In this document: piece after piece, positions 1 to 7,351 of the stretch
How the letters are laid out: the number at the start of each line of letters is the position of its first letter
Position numbering within the stretch: the stretch's first letter is position 1
IMG/VR virus record: IMGVR_UViG_3300018067_000246
Span: 1 to 29,362 of that record
Strand: one strand, 5' to 3'
Origin: a virus
DNA length: 29,362 nucleotides
Made by a program: the position numbers and the translations under genes
Notes under the pieces: generated by a model
Database searches by the model: none
What the model saw: only the letters and a program-made list of their open reading frames with translations
What the model was told of the DNA's origin: nothing

Positions 1-66
1 GAGGTGACACCGAACGCGTTTGGAGGCACCATCCGAGCTTCATCGCGATGCTCCGAACGTCTTGCG

Positions 67-420
67 CTACAAGCCTTTCCGTGGATCGTCCCGGACGACC
101 ACCTGCACCTTGACGACGCTGCCGGGGCCGATCGCCATCTCGGCTCGTTCGCGGATCTGATCGGCCAGGAACCGGACCTGCGCGCCCCAGGGTCCGGTGG
201 TCGCGGCGACCACCAGGACTCCGCGTTCGAGGCTCACCGGGGCGGACTCCGCGGCCAATCGGGGGCCCACCACCGACGCCCATTCGGACGCGAGCTGGCC
301 GATCGGTATGCCCCGCGCGAACGTCCGCTCGCGTAGCAGGCCGTCGACGACGTCGCCGATCCTGGTTGCCTTCAGGGTCCGCTCGTCCTTGCGGTGCGCG
401 AACCCCTTGGAGTGCGGCAT
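67..420 (-). CDS. dciA: DciA-like protein (DUF721), host chromosomal gene
   Basis: This 117-residue protein has the DUF721/DciA pattern: an N-terminal helix (IGDVVDGLLRE), then W-x-S-V-V-G-P-R-L-A, then alternating hydrophobic strands (GVLVVAATTGPWGAQVRFL). DciA family members help load the replicative helicase in bacteria that lack DnaC/DnaI, acting with DnaB and DnaA at the chromosome origin. The ATG at 420 lies 5 nt after a TGA (426-428) that ends a RecF-like reading frame, giving the recF-dciA order usual in Actinobacteria. gyrB would be expected next, beyond the left edge. This is a chromosomal housekeeping gene, not a phage gene. The family call is confident; linkage to the phage is not. 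Confidence 0.85.
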   Translation of the reverse strand: MPHSKGFAHRKDERTLKATRIGDVVDGLLRERTFARGIPIGQLASEWASVVGPRLAAESAPVSLERGVLVVAATTGPWGAQVRFLADQIRERAEMAIGPGSVVKVQVVVRDDPRKGL

Positions 421-425
421 CCCGA

Positions 426-575
426 TCAGGCCCCTCGGGCGGCGACGGTCCCGGCCGACACGTCCAGGACGAGCGACGAAGGTTCGGGCACGTGGGCGTC
501 GTCGGCAACGCTGACGAGGACCTGTCCGCGGCCCGCGAGCCGCTCTCCGACCAGCCGCTGCCGGCGCGGGTCGAG
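426..575 (-). pseudogene. recF: RecF C-terminal fragment, cut at the phage junction
   Basis: The minus-strand frame upstream of dciA reads LDPRRQRLVGERLAGRGQVLVSV, then ADDAHVPEP and a short tail to TGA. This matches the end of RecF (the D-loop after Walker B, 'LDxxRR', and the 'GQVLVT' strand). RecF is the SMC-like ATPase that loads RecA at gaps. Upstream of LDPRR the Walker B residues (LLLDD) are absent and the frame turns into arginine/histidine-rich shadow sequence, so RecF homology stops near 575. About 50 codons remain. The gene is truncated either by a real insertion or by a chimeric assembly. Confidence 0.7.
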
Positions 576-590
576 GTGCGGGGCGTGGCC
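565..590. other. Host/phage junction
   Basis: RecF homology on the minus strand ends here. A plus-strand frame ending VRGVAVPVVAA with TGA at 609-611 begins here; it overlaps the methyltransferase start by one base and is probably the last dozen codons of a truncated phage gene. No resemblance to the attP candidate at 16032-16079 is seen, and no tRNA or integrase is adjacent. The exact breakpoint cannot be fixed to the base. An assembly chimera, an illegitimate insertion or a transposition-type insertion would all fit. Confidence 0.5.
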
Positions 591-610
591 GTGCCGGTGG
601 TGGCCGCCTG

Positions 611-1123
611 ATGCACCCCGAGGCGCGGGCGTTCGTCGCCGGCGTGGCGCCGCGGGCCGGGGCCCGCTGGGTCGTGGAGCTGGGCGCCCGCGACCTGAAC
701 GGGACGGTGCGCGACCTGTTCCCCAGCGCCCGGGGCTACACCGGCGTCGACCTCGTGGCCGGCCCGGGCGTGGACGTCGTGGCGGACGCCGCCGACTGGC
801 GCCCGCATCCGCACGACCAGGCGCCCGACCTCGTGGTGTGCTGCGAGGTGCTGGAGCACACCCCCCGGCCCGAGGCCGTGGTGCGCAACGCGGCGGCGAT
901 GCTCGCCCCCGGCGGCCGGCTGCTGGTGACGGCGGCCGCCCCGCCCCGCCCCGCCCACAGCGCCGTCGACGGCGGGCCGCTGCAGCCCGGGGAGCACTAC
1001 CGCAACGTCGAGCGGGACGAGCTGGGCGCGTGGCTGCGGGGCGCCGGGCTCGCCTGCGAGGCGCTCGAGGCGCACCCCGACCGGGGCGACGTCTACGCCC
1101 TCGCCCGGAAGGCCGCGCGGTGA
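611..1123 (+). CDS. Class I SAM-dependent methyltransferase
   Basis: This 170-residue protein has a Rossmann-type methyltransferase core. Motif I is VVELGARDLNG (about residues 21-31, acidic E23). An acidic residue ends the second strand in YTGVDL (D46). Then come DLVVCCEVLEH (about 73-83) and LAPGGRLLVT, the class I strand-4/strand-5 signatures of the Methyltransf_11/25 type. No DNA-methylase (D/N)PPY motif is present, so a small-molecule, glycan or protein substrate is more likely. ATG overlaps the preceding TGA, and the stop overlaps the GTG of the glycosyltransferase, so the two are translationally coupled and may modify the same virion or host glycan. The substrate is unknown. Confidence 0.75.
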   Translation: MHPEARAFVAGVAPRAGARWVVELGARDLNGTVRDLFPSARGYTGVDLVAGPGVDVVADAADWRPHPHDQAPDLVVCCEVLEHTPRPEAVVRNAAAMLAPGGRLLVTAAAPPRPAHSAVDGGPLQPGEHYRNVERDELGAWLRGAGLACEALEAHPDRGDVYALARKAAR

Positions 1124-2145
1124 GACTGCTCCTCGTCCACCCGGGGGCCGTGTGGGCCACGCACGACGTGCACACGGGGCTGCTGGCCGGTTTGCGGGCG
1201 CAGGGCCATACCGTGACCGAATACGCGCTCAGCGGGCGCCTGGAGGCGTCCCGGGTGACCCTGGAGTTCCTCTGGCGCAAGCAGGTGCGGCTCGCCGGGC
1301 CGCTGGCCCACGTCCGGCCCTCCCACGCCGACGTCCAGTACCACGCCGGGCAGGAGGTGGTGACCCGGGCGCTGCGCGACGACGTCGACTGGGTGGTGGT
1401 GGTCTGCGCGGCCTATCTGCACCCCGACGTCCTGGTGCTCTGCCGCCGGGCTCGGCTGCCGCTGGCGGCCGTCTTTACGGAGAGCCCGTACGACGACCCC
1501 GAGCAGGCGAAGGTGGCGCCCCTCTTCGACGTCGTGTTCACGAACGAGCGGGCCAGCGTGGCGCCGCTGCGCGAGGCCAACCCGAACACCCACTACCTGC
1601 CCGTGGGCTACGACCCGGCGCAGCACGGCCCCCACCTGAACGGGGCGGACGTCCCGGCGCATGACGTGGTGTTCGTGGGCACGGGCTTCGACAGCCGGGT
1701 GGCGCTGCTCAGCGAGGTGGACTGGTCCGGGATCGACCTGGGGCTCTACGGCTACTGGGCCGACCTGCCGAAGGGGCACCCGCTGCGGCGCTACGTCCAC
1801 GACGGGCTGGTGGACAACGCCACCGCCGGGGCCCTCTACCGGAACGCCCGCATCGGGCTGAACCTGTACCGCCAGGCGGGGGCGGGGGTGGCGGCGGAGA
1901 GCCTCAACCCCCGGGCCTACGAGCTGGCCGCCGACGGGGCGTTCACCCTGTCCCACCACCGCGCCGAGGTGGGCGAGCGGTTCGGGGCCCTGGTGCCCAC
2001 GTTCTCGACCCCGCTGGGTCTGGAGGCCCTGGTGCGGCGCTACCTCCAGGAGGACACCCGAAGGGCCCGGGCGACCCTGCCCGCGCGCGTCCTGGACGAC
2101 ACCTATACCCACCGCGCCGCCGAACTGGTGGCGCACCTGAATTAG
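1120..2145 (+). CDS. Glycosyltransferase, CgeB/GT4-like
   Basis: The start is the GTG at 1120, which overlaps the previous stop (GTGA). The 341 residues begin with the Rossmann strand RLLLVHPG and continue with a second Rossmann-like half: HDVVFVGTGFDSR, GLYGYW, and ARIGLNLYR followed by ESLNPRAYELAADGAF. The last part resembles the nucleotide-sugar-binding region of group 1 (CgeB/DUF3880-type) transferases. It would transfer a sugar to an unidentified acceptor. It sits immediately upstream of the tail tube gene and is coupled to a methyltransferase. Virion glycosylation by phage enzymes encoded among structural genes is known in mycobacteriophages, so a virion target is a reasonable inference, not a demonstration. 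Confidence 0.75.
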   Translation: MRLLLVHPGAVWATHDVHTGLLAGLRAQGHTVTEYALSGRLEASRVTLEFLWRKQVRLAGPLAHVRPSHADVQYHAGQEVVTRALRDDVDWVVVVCAAYLHPDVLVLCRRARLPLAAVFTESPYDDPEQAKVAPLFDVVFTNERASVAPLREANPNTHYLPVGYDPAQHGPHLNGADVPAHDVVFVGTGFDSRVALLSEVDWSGIDLGLYGYWADLPKGHPLRRYVHDGLVDNATAGALYRNARIGLNLYRQAGAGVAAESLNPRAYELAADGAFTLSHHRAEVGERFGALVPTFSTPLGLEALVRRYLQEDTRRARATLPARVLDDTYTHRAAELVAHLN

Positions 2146-2176
2146 CGAGTAGATCGCACCGTCGAAGGAGAAGAAC

Positions 2177-2578
2177 GTGCCTTTTTACCACGGCCGAGAT
2201 GGCGCCATCTACATCAGCACGACGGCCACCGGGACGCCGTCGAACCTGCTGACCATGACCGCTTGGACGATGGACCGCTCCACCGAGCGGGTCGACGTGA
2301 CCAACTTCGACAGCATCAACCAGGAGGAGGTGCAGGGCTGGCCGGCGCTCCGCGGGACGTTCGAGGGCTACTGGAACACGGACGAGGCGAAGCTCTTCGC
2401 CGGCGCCACATCGGCCAACGGGGTGAAAGCGATCTTCTACCCCACCCGCCGGGTGCCGTCCAAGTACGTGTCGTGTACGGCCTGGCTGGACGCCAGCATC
2501 GAGACGCGGGTGGACGGCGTGACCCGCGTGCGGGGCACCTACAGCGCCTACGGCTCCGACGCCGTCATCAACCTCTAG
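2177..2578 (+). CDS. Major tail tube protein
   Basis: The protein has 133 residues and starts at GTG 2177 behind GAAGGAG (2164-2170). The text 'MDRSTERVDVTNF' followed by 'VQGWPALRGTFEGYW' is the pattern of siphoviral tail tube proteins, where a conserved VDVTxF strand precedes a G-x-F-x-G-(F/Y)-W segment. It polymerises into the hexameric rings that line the tail. Its position, directly before the G/GT chaperones and the tape measure, is the standard one. Its TAG stop shares a CTAG with the stop of the convergent lipoprotein gene. A single small domain without an Ig extension fits a short HK97 gpV-like tube protein. Confidence 0.82.
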   Translation: MPFYHGRDGAIYISTTATGTPSNLLTMTAWTMDRSTERVDVTNFDSINQEEVQGWPALRGTFEGYWNTDEAKLFAGATSANGVKAIFYPTRRVPSKYVSCTAWLDASIETRVDGVTRVRGTYSAYGSDAVINL

Positions 2579-3051
2579 GAGCGCGGCGCCCGGGCGTCGG
2601 CCCGGACCTGCGCCTCGACGGAGCGCGTATAGAAGTGCTTGCACCACCCCTGACCGATGGACTGCCCGCCCGTATCGGTGACCGCATAGGTCGCCCCGTC
2701 CAGGGTGTAGCGGCACGTCTCTTTGACCTCGGGGACGACGCCGATCTGCTCGTACGTCAGGGGGAAGCGCGACGGCACCAGCGTGGCCGGATCGGGCCTG
2801 GCGTCCGCGACCTCCAGGACGCGGTTCGGCGCCTCCTTGAGCGACCACGACTGGAAGTCCCGGCACGTCCGAGCGGCGTCCACGGCGGTCACCTCGAGGA
2901 CGGCGTTGTCGCCCTTGGCCCGCACGAAGCAGGTCGTCGGCTCCGGCGGCGGTCCGGCGGCGGGGGGCGTGCCGCAGGCGCCCAGCAGGGCGGCCCCGGC
3001 GACGGCGGCGAGCAGCGCTGCGGCGCGGCGTGGCGGGCGCATCTTCATCAT
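2575..3051 (-). CDS. Predicted lipoprotein, moron-type insertion
   Basis: This minus-strand gene sits inside the rightward tail module. The 158 residues begin with a basic n-region (KMRPPRR), a hydrophobic stretch, and a lipobox LLGAC with the lipidated cysteine at residue 26. Mature cysteines at about 41, 63, 113 and 137 could form two disulfides outside the membrane. No family is recognised. Opposite orientation and isolation between tail tube and tail chaperones are the hallmarks of a moron expressed from the prophage. Phage lipoproteins of this kind can exclude superinfecting phages or alter the lysogen surface; that role is inferred. Initiation could be at M1, M2 or M4. A short inverted repeat lies just upstream (3055-3069). 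Confidence 0.75.
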   Translation of the reverse strand: MMKMRPPRRAAALLAAVAGAALLGACGTPPAAGPPPEPTTCFVRAKGDNAVLEVTAVDAARTCRDFQSWSLKEAPNRVLEVADARPDPATLVPSRFPLTYEQIGVVPEVKETCRYTLDGATYAVTDTGGQSIGQGWCKHFYTRSVEAQVRADARAPRS

Positions 3052-3054
3052 GAC

Positions 3055-3069
3055 CCGACTATGAGTCGG
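3055..3069 (-). promoter_or_regulatory. Inverted repeat upstream of lipoprotein gene
   Basis: CCGACT, a 3-nt spacer, and AGTCGG form a perfect 6-bp inverted repeat directly upstream of the lipoprotein start (3051). On the minus strand a weak -10-like CATAGT (3058-3063) falls within it. It could be an operator over the moron's own promoter. No convincing -35 is visible. Confidence 0.3.
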
Positions 3070-3158
3070 CCCCGGCCGGTCGTGTTGCGCCGCGCGGCCC
3101 CCTGTTCGCTCTTGTACGCCGCCGTTCGGAACTGTTCACCCCTTCCAGGAGGCCCCGC

Positions 3159-3617
3159 ATGACGCAGAACGGCACCGCGAACGGCGCCGTCCGCCGCTCC
3201 CGCTTCGCCGACGGCTCGGCCGTCAAGCTCGCCCTCTCGGAGGGGGACTGGGTGCTCGTCCGGGCCGAGCTGACCTTCGGGCAGCAGCGGCGCCTCGCTG
3301 CCGCCGGGCTGACCGGCGTGGACGCCACCGCCGCCGGCGGCGACCGGCTGCGGGTCGACCTGGCCGCCTTCGACATCGAGAAGCTCTGCACCTGGGTCAT
3401 CGACTGGTCGTTCACGGACGGGGACGGGAACCACATCGTGCTGACCCGGGAGCGCATCGAGGCGCTGACCCCGGAGACGGCGAAGGAGATCGCCGACGCC
3501 TTGGACGCCCACATCGAGGCGCAGGCGGCAAAAAAAGGCCCGGGGGCGCCTGGCACCAGCAGACCCGCAGCGACCTCGTCGTCTGCAAAGCGTTCGGCTG
3601 GAGCTGGCGCGAGCTGA
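3159..3617 (+). CDS. Tail assembly chaperone, short form (gpG-like)
   Basis: The 152-residue zero-frame product starts at ATG 3159 behind AGGAGG (3147-3152). The body is soluble and mixed alpha/beta; text such as 'IEKLCTWVIDWSFTDGDGNHIVLTRERIEALTPETAKEIADALD' (shown in parts) has the look of tail chaperones that precede the tape measure. After residue 126 the zero-frame continuation is a low-complexity Ser/Ala/Gly tail, as expected when the informative C-terminus lies in the -1 frame. In lambda the equivalent gpG binds the tape measure and recruits tail tube subunits, then leaves the finished tail. Confidence 0.75.
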   Translation: MTQNGTANGAVRRSRFADGSAVKLALSEGDWVLVRAELTFGQQRRLAAAGLTGVDATAAGGDRLRVDLAAFDIEKLCTWVIDWSFTDGDGNHIVLTRERIEALTPETAKEIADALDAHIEAQAAKKGPGAPGTSRPAATSSSAKRSAGAGAS

Positions 3618-3718
3618 TGGCCACCCCCGCCCCCGTGGTCGCCTGCGCCGTCGCCTACCTGAACGAGGCCGCCGGGGAGCCCGCCGCCGCCGACTCGCTG
3701 GAGTGGCCGGAGGGCTAA
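3159..3718 (+). CDS. Tail assembly chaperone, frameshifted form (gpGT-like)
   Basis: A -1 shift at the A-AAA-AAA heptamer (3530-3536) joins the first 126 codons to a 60-codon extension ending at TAA 3716-3718. The extension is clearly coding: it reads RPGGAWHQQTRSDLVVCKAF, then GWSWRELMATPAPVVACAVAYLNEAA to LEWPEG, with GC3-rich codons and no stop. It ends 3 nt before the tape measure GTG, the same layout as lambda G/GT. The fused protein should have about 186 residues. In this family the T domain binds the tail tube protein. The frameshift efficiency cannot be read from sequence. Confidence 0.82.
3530..3536 (+). promoter_or_regulatory. Programmed -1 ribosomal frameshift slippery site
   Basis: The heptamer A AAA AAA is in the correct phase for two lysine codons (3531-3533 and 3534-3536) to slip back one base with full re-pairing. 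A G-rich tract follows (GGCCCGGGGGCGCC, 3537-3550) that could pause ribosomes. A run of seven A in such a GC-rich genome is itself exceptional and points to selection. Confidence 0.8.
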
Positions 3719-3721
3719 CGG

Positions 3722-5824
3722 GTGCCATCGGTCGCTGAGCTTTCGATCCTGCTGACGGCCCAAAATTCCGCGAGCGCCCAGCTGCGCGCGCTGGGCGGCG
3801 ATGTCCAGCGCCTCGAGCGCCAGGTGGAGGGCGTGCAGCGGCGCACCGGCGGGGGCCTGCTCGGGGGCGTCTCCCTCGGTGCCGGGTTCGCCGCCGCGCA
3901 GGCCGCGCTCGGCGGGATGCAGGGGCTGTTCGACGCCATCGGCGAGTCCATCTTCGGGATGAACTCCCGGCTCGAGCAGACCGTGGCCACCTTCGAGGCC
4001 CTCTCCGGGTCGGCGTCCCGGGCCCAGCAGATCGTGCAGGCCCTGCGCCAGGAGGCGGCCACCTCGCCCTTCAGCGACCAGGAGGTGCTCGCCGCCGGCC
4101 GGGCCCTGGTCTCCAGCGCGCAGGGCTCCACCGACGCCCTGCTCGACCTCGTCCGGGTGGCCGAGCAGCTGGCCGCCGTCGACCCCGCCCAGGGGCTGGA
4201 GGGCGCCTCCGTCGCCCTGCGGGAGGCGATGAGCGGCGACTTCACCAGCCTCATCCAGCGGTTCGAGCTGTCCCGGGCCGCCATCCAGCGGTTCCGGGAG
4301 CAGGGGCTCTCCAACCTGGAGGCGGTGCGGGCCGAGCTGCAGCGCATCGGCGTCACCTCGGAGCTGGTGGAGCGCCTGGGGCAGACCTTCGAGGGGCGCC
4401 GGGCCACCATCGTCTCGTTCTTCGACGAGCTGCGCCAGCGCCTCGGCGCCGGGATCTTCGAGCGGGTGTCCGACGCCTTCGGGCACATGGTGAACCTCAT
4501 CGCCGAGCACGGCGACCGGCTGCGCCGCCTGGCCACGGACATCGGGGAGGCCCTCGGCGCCATCCTGGAGCGGGTCGCGGCCGCCACCCTGGGCCCGCTG
4601 CGCGCCCTGGTCGAGGCCTTCGCGCCCGGGCTGTGGGCGCAGGTGGCGGCCGAACTGGAGCGGGTACCCGAGCCGGTGCAGGAGATCGCCCGCGCGGCGC
4701 AGCAGGCCGCGCCCGCTGCCCAGAGCCTGGAGCGCCAGCTGGCCGGGGTGGGCGTGGCCGCCGCCGGCATCCAGATCGAGGCCAACCGCGTCCGGCAGTC
4801 CTACGAGGCGCAGATCCAGCCCCTCGAGCGGCAGCTGCGGGTGCTGCAGCAGTCCGCCGACCTGCAGCGGGTGCAGAACGCGCTGGCCAGCAACCGGGCG
4901 GCGGTGGAGAACATCCGCCTCACGGCCGAGACCGCCGCCCTGCGCCGGGCGGCCGGCGGGGCCACCGACCCGAACGCCGCGGGGCTGTCCACCCGGCAGC
5001 GCCTCATCGCCCTGGCCCTCCAGGAGCGGGAGCTGCGCCAGCAGGAGCTGGGGCTGGAGGAGCAGCGCCGCCCGGCCCTGCAGTCCGTGGAGCAGCAGCT
5101 GGCCGCCCTGCAGGAGCAGCAGCGCCAGGCGCTCGCCCCGCTGGAGGAGCAGCTCGCGCTGTACCGGAACCAGGCCGACGTCCTGCAGCTGCAGCGCCAG
5201 CAGGCGGCCCTGCTCAAGGAGGACATGGAGCAGGCGGCCGAGGCCGTGCGCCGGGCGGGGACGGGCGAGGCCGCCCCGGAGGCGCTGGCGGACTCCCGGC
5301 AGCGGGGCGAGGCCCTGGCCGCCGAGTGGCTCACGGGCTTCGAGGACTGGATCAACGCCGGCGGGGGCACCGTCTGGGGCGCCATCGGGCGCAGCCTCCA
5401 GGCGTGGTACGACGGCACCGGGAAGGCGCTGGCCCAGACCATCGGCACCGACCTGGGGACGGCCCTGGCGGAGGCCGCCGGCGTCGCCGTGGAGGCGGGG
5501 GTCCGCTCCCGCCTGGCGGCCGTCTTCGCCAACCCGCTCGTCGCCGGCCTGCTCGGCGGCGCCGCCCAGGGGCTGAGCCCCGCCGGGGCGGCCCTGCCCC
5601 AGGTCGCGGGCGCCGTCGCCGCCCAGGGGTCGGCCATCGGGCAGCAGGGGGTGACCGTGGACTTCGGGGCCGGCTCCATCGTCATCGGCGGGGTGACCGA
5701 CCCCGGCTTCGGCGAGCGCCTCAAGGCCGCCCTGACGGACTTCCTCAACGCCTTCGTCCTGGCCTCCGCCAACGTCGAGCCCGGGGCCCGCGCCGGGCTC
5801 CAGGGCGCCGGGAGGGCCCCCTAG
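3722..5824 (+). CDS. Tail tape measure protein
   Basis: This 700-residue protein is the longest protein of the tail module, directly after G/GT. The start is GTG 3722. The N-terminus is alpha-helical and hydrophobic (GFAAAQAALGGMQGLFDAIG). The centre (about residues 340-510) is a long Gln/Leu/Glu/Arg-rich coiled coil with repeated EQQLAALQEQQ-type text. Near 610-650 there is an Ala/Gly-rich hydrophobic stretch. It sets tail length; with the usual 0.15 nm per residue it predicts a tail near 105 nm. It is also ejected during infection in known siphoviruses. No lytic transglycosylase or peptidase motif was seen. Confidence 0.88.
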   Translation: MPSVAELSILLTAQNSASAQLRALGGDVQRLERQVEGVQRRTGGGLLGGVSLGAGFAAAQAALGGMQGLFDAIGESIFGMNSRLEQTVATFEALSGSASRAQQIVQALRQEAATSPFSDQEVLAAGRALVSSAQGSTDALLDLVRVAEQLAAVDPAQGLEGASVALREAMSGDFTSLIQRFELSRAAIQRFREQGLSNLEAVRAELQRIGVTSELVERLGQTFEGRRATIVSFFDELRQRLGAGIFERVSDAFGHMVNLIAEHGDRLRRLATDIGEALGAILERVAAATLGPLRALVEAFAPGLWAQVAAELERVPEPVQEIARAAQQAAPAAQSLERQLAGVGVAAAGIQIEANRVRQSYEAQIQPLERQLRVLQQSADLQRVQNALASNRAAVENIRLTAETAALRRAAGGATDPNAAGLSTRQRLIALALQERELRQQELGLEEQRRPALQSVEQQLAALQEQQRQALAPLEEQLALYRNQADVLQLQRQQAALLKEDMEQAAEAVRRAGTGEAAPEALADSRQRGEALAAEWLTGFEDWINAGGGTVWGAIGRSLQAWYDGTGKALAQTIGTDLGTALAEAAGVAVEAGVRSRLAAVFANPLVAGLLGGAAQGLSPAGAALPQVAGAVAAQGSAIGQQGVTVDFGAGSIVIGGVTDPGFGERLKAALTDFLNAFVLASANVEPGARAGLQGAGRAP

Positions 5825-6169
5825 ATGCCCCGCGCCACGTTCGCCGGCGTCACCTTCGACTTCCTCCTCGACGGGCTGCAGGATACCCACGAGGGCATGG
5901 CCACCGTGCGGGAGATCCCGTCCGGCCCGGGGGACGCCTACGTCGACCTGGGCGGGCCCCTGCTGGCCCGGCGCAGCGTCACGATCCGGGTGGACTCGGA
6001 GGCGGACTACCGCACCCTGGCCGCCCTGCCCGGCACCGCCGCCTCCAGCGGCCCCCTGACCAGCGCCGCCGAGGGCGCGCCCCGGGACGCCGTCCTGCTC
6101 TCGGTGGCCCGCACCTGGCGCCGGGGCACCGGGGCCCAGCTCTGCCGGACGGAGTGGGTCTTCCCGTGA
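5825..6169 (+). CDS. Small tail protein, possible distal tail component
   Basis: This 114-residue protein has its ATG immediately after the tape measure TAG. It is rich in beta-strand text (ATFAGVTFDFLLDGL, YVDLGGPLLARRSVTIRVDSEADYRTL) and ends CRTEWVFP. The position just after the tape measure is where siphoviruses encode Dit or minor tail proteins that link the tube to the baseplate hub. The length is short for a full Dit, so only the N-terminal beta-sandwich would fit. The stop overlaps the GTG of the next gene. Confidence 0.5.
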   Translation: MPRATFAGVTFDFLLDGLQDTHEGMATVREIPSGPGDAYVDLGGPLLARRSVTIRVDSEADYRTLAALPGTAASSGPLTSAAEGAPRDAVLLSVARTWRRGTGAQLCRTEWVFP

Positions 6170-7350
6170 CCACCACCGTCCGCACCACCACCCTGGAGGT
6201 CTACGTCCACGACGGGGCCGAGTGGCAGTACGACACGACCGCCTACGCCGTCTCCTGCTCGTTCGGCTTCGACCAGCGGTTCGCGGAGGCCACGGTGCGG
6301 CGCACCGGGGGCGGGCTGATCGCCGTCAACTACTGGAGCCCGGTCGAGATCAAGCTCGGGTGCACCCCCGGCGCCGGCGCCGCCACCCGCTTCAAGGGCT
6401 ACGTCGTGCCCGTGGAGAACGCCGTCTACCCCATCGACAGCGTCCTCACCTGCAAGGGGGTGCTCTACCGCGCCCAGTGGGTGCGCAACCAGACCCCCGG
6501 CGGCACCGTCCTGGCCGAGCCCCCCACCGGCGCCCCGGACGAGGCCCAGGTGCAGGCCATCCTCACCGCCTGCGCCGTGCCCTACACCGCCGGGAACATC
6601 GCCGGCACGGGCAAGGCCCTGGGCAGCGAGTTCTTCGACTTCGACAACCCCACCGTCCCCGGCCCCTTCACCTGGGGCGAGGGCGCGTCCGGGCTGGACT
6701 ACATCGAGCAGCTCGACGCGGTGAGCGTCCCGGACGACGCCTCCGGGCGGTTCCGCACCTTCGAGACCCTGGGGGGCGACGTCTTCCGCATCCCCATGGC
6801 CACCGCCCCGGCGGCCACCCCGGACTTCTCGTTCACGGAGGGGGTGGACGTCTTGGAAGCCCGGCTCACCCGCGATCCGGCCGGCGCCGCCAACCGGGTG
6901 ACCGTCACCGGCGCGCCCACGCCCCTGGGCGGGAGCGTGCCCGGCGTGGAGGGCCTGGATGTGTACCGTTTCACCGCCGGCACCAGCGCGGCGCCCTACC
7001 TGCCCCCCGGGCTGCCCAACGGCCCGGACGGCTACCCCGCGCTGACCGCCACCTTCGCCTCGCCGCTGATCGAGAAGGCGCTGGTGGTCGACCCCGACGT
7101 GGCCGGCGACGTCCTCAGCTGCGAGGCGGTCGCCGCCTTCCTCCTGCAGGAGCACAACGCGGTGCTGGACACCCTCGAGTTCGCCACCCCGCGGGACGAC
7201 CTGCTGGGGCCCGGGCAGACCATCCACCTGCACAGCCCCCGGCTGGCCGTGACCGACCCCGACCAGCACTACTGGCTTCAACGGTTGGAGATCACCCTGG
7301 ACGAGCGGGGCGCGTTCACCCAGAAGCTGACCTGCTTGAGGCGCTCCTGA
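6166..7350 (+). CDS. Baseplate/tail hub-like protein
   Basis: GTG 6166 overlaps the previous TGA. The product has 394 residues. The C-terminal 60 residues (a helix EAVAAFLLQEHNAVLDTLEF, then 'LLGPGQTIHL' and 'YWLQRLEITLDERGAFTQKL') resemble the end of phage hub proteins of the gpD/gp44/Tal type, where 'pGd-v-v' and 'yxvxxvxxxld..G.f' recur. The N-terminal half is beta-rich. It would close the tail tip and nucleate tail assembly on the tape measure. The assignment rests on order and this weak motif. No peptidase domain is fused. Confidence 0.5.
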   Translation: MTTTVRTTTLEVYVHDGAEWQYDTTAYAVSCSFGFDQRFAEATVRRTGGGLIAVNYWSPVEIKLGCTPGAGAATRFKGYVVPVENAVYPIDSVLTCKGVLYRAQWVRNQTPGGTVLAEPPTGAPDEAQVQAILTACAVPYTAGNIAGTGKALGSEFFDFDNPTVPGPFTWGEGASGLDYIEQLDAVSVPDDASGRFRTFETLGGDVFRIPMATAPAATPDFSFTEGVDVLEARLTRDPAGAANRVTVTGAPTPLGGSVPGVEGLDVYRFTAGTSAAPYLPPGLPNGPDGYPALTATFASPLIEKALVVDPDVAGDVLSCEAVAAFLLQEHNAVLDTLEFATPRDDLLGPGQTIHLHSPRLAVTDPDQHYWLQRLEITLDERGAFTQKLTCLRRS

Positions 7351-7351
7351 G

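Noticed and set aside
565-590. attL of the prophage
   Set aside because: It shares no visible core with the attP candidate, no integrase is adjacent, and the complete attP dyad in mid-genome argues that integrase did not make this junction.
3059-5890. 943-codon open frame on the minus strand
   Set aside because: It is the antisense shadow of the tape measure and chaperone genes: composition is Gly/Leu/Gln/Pro mirror text with no domain. Long shadow frames are common at this GC content. The same applies to the minus-strand frame at 23335-26157.
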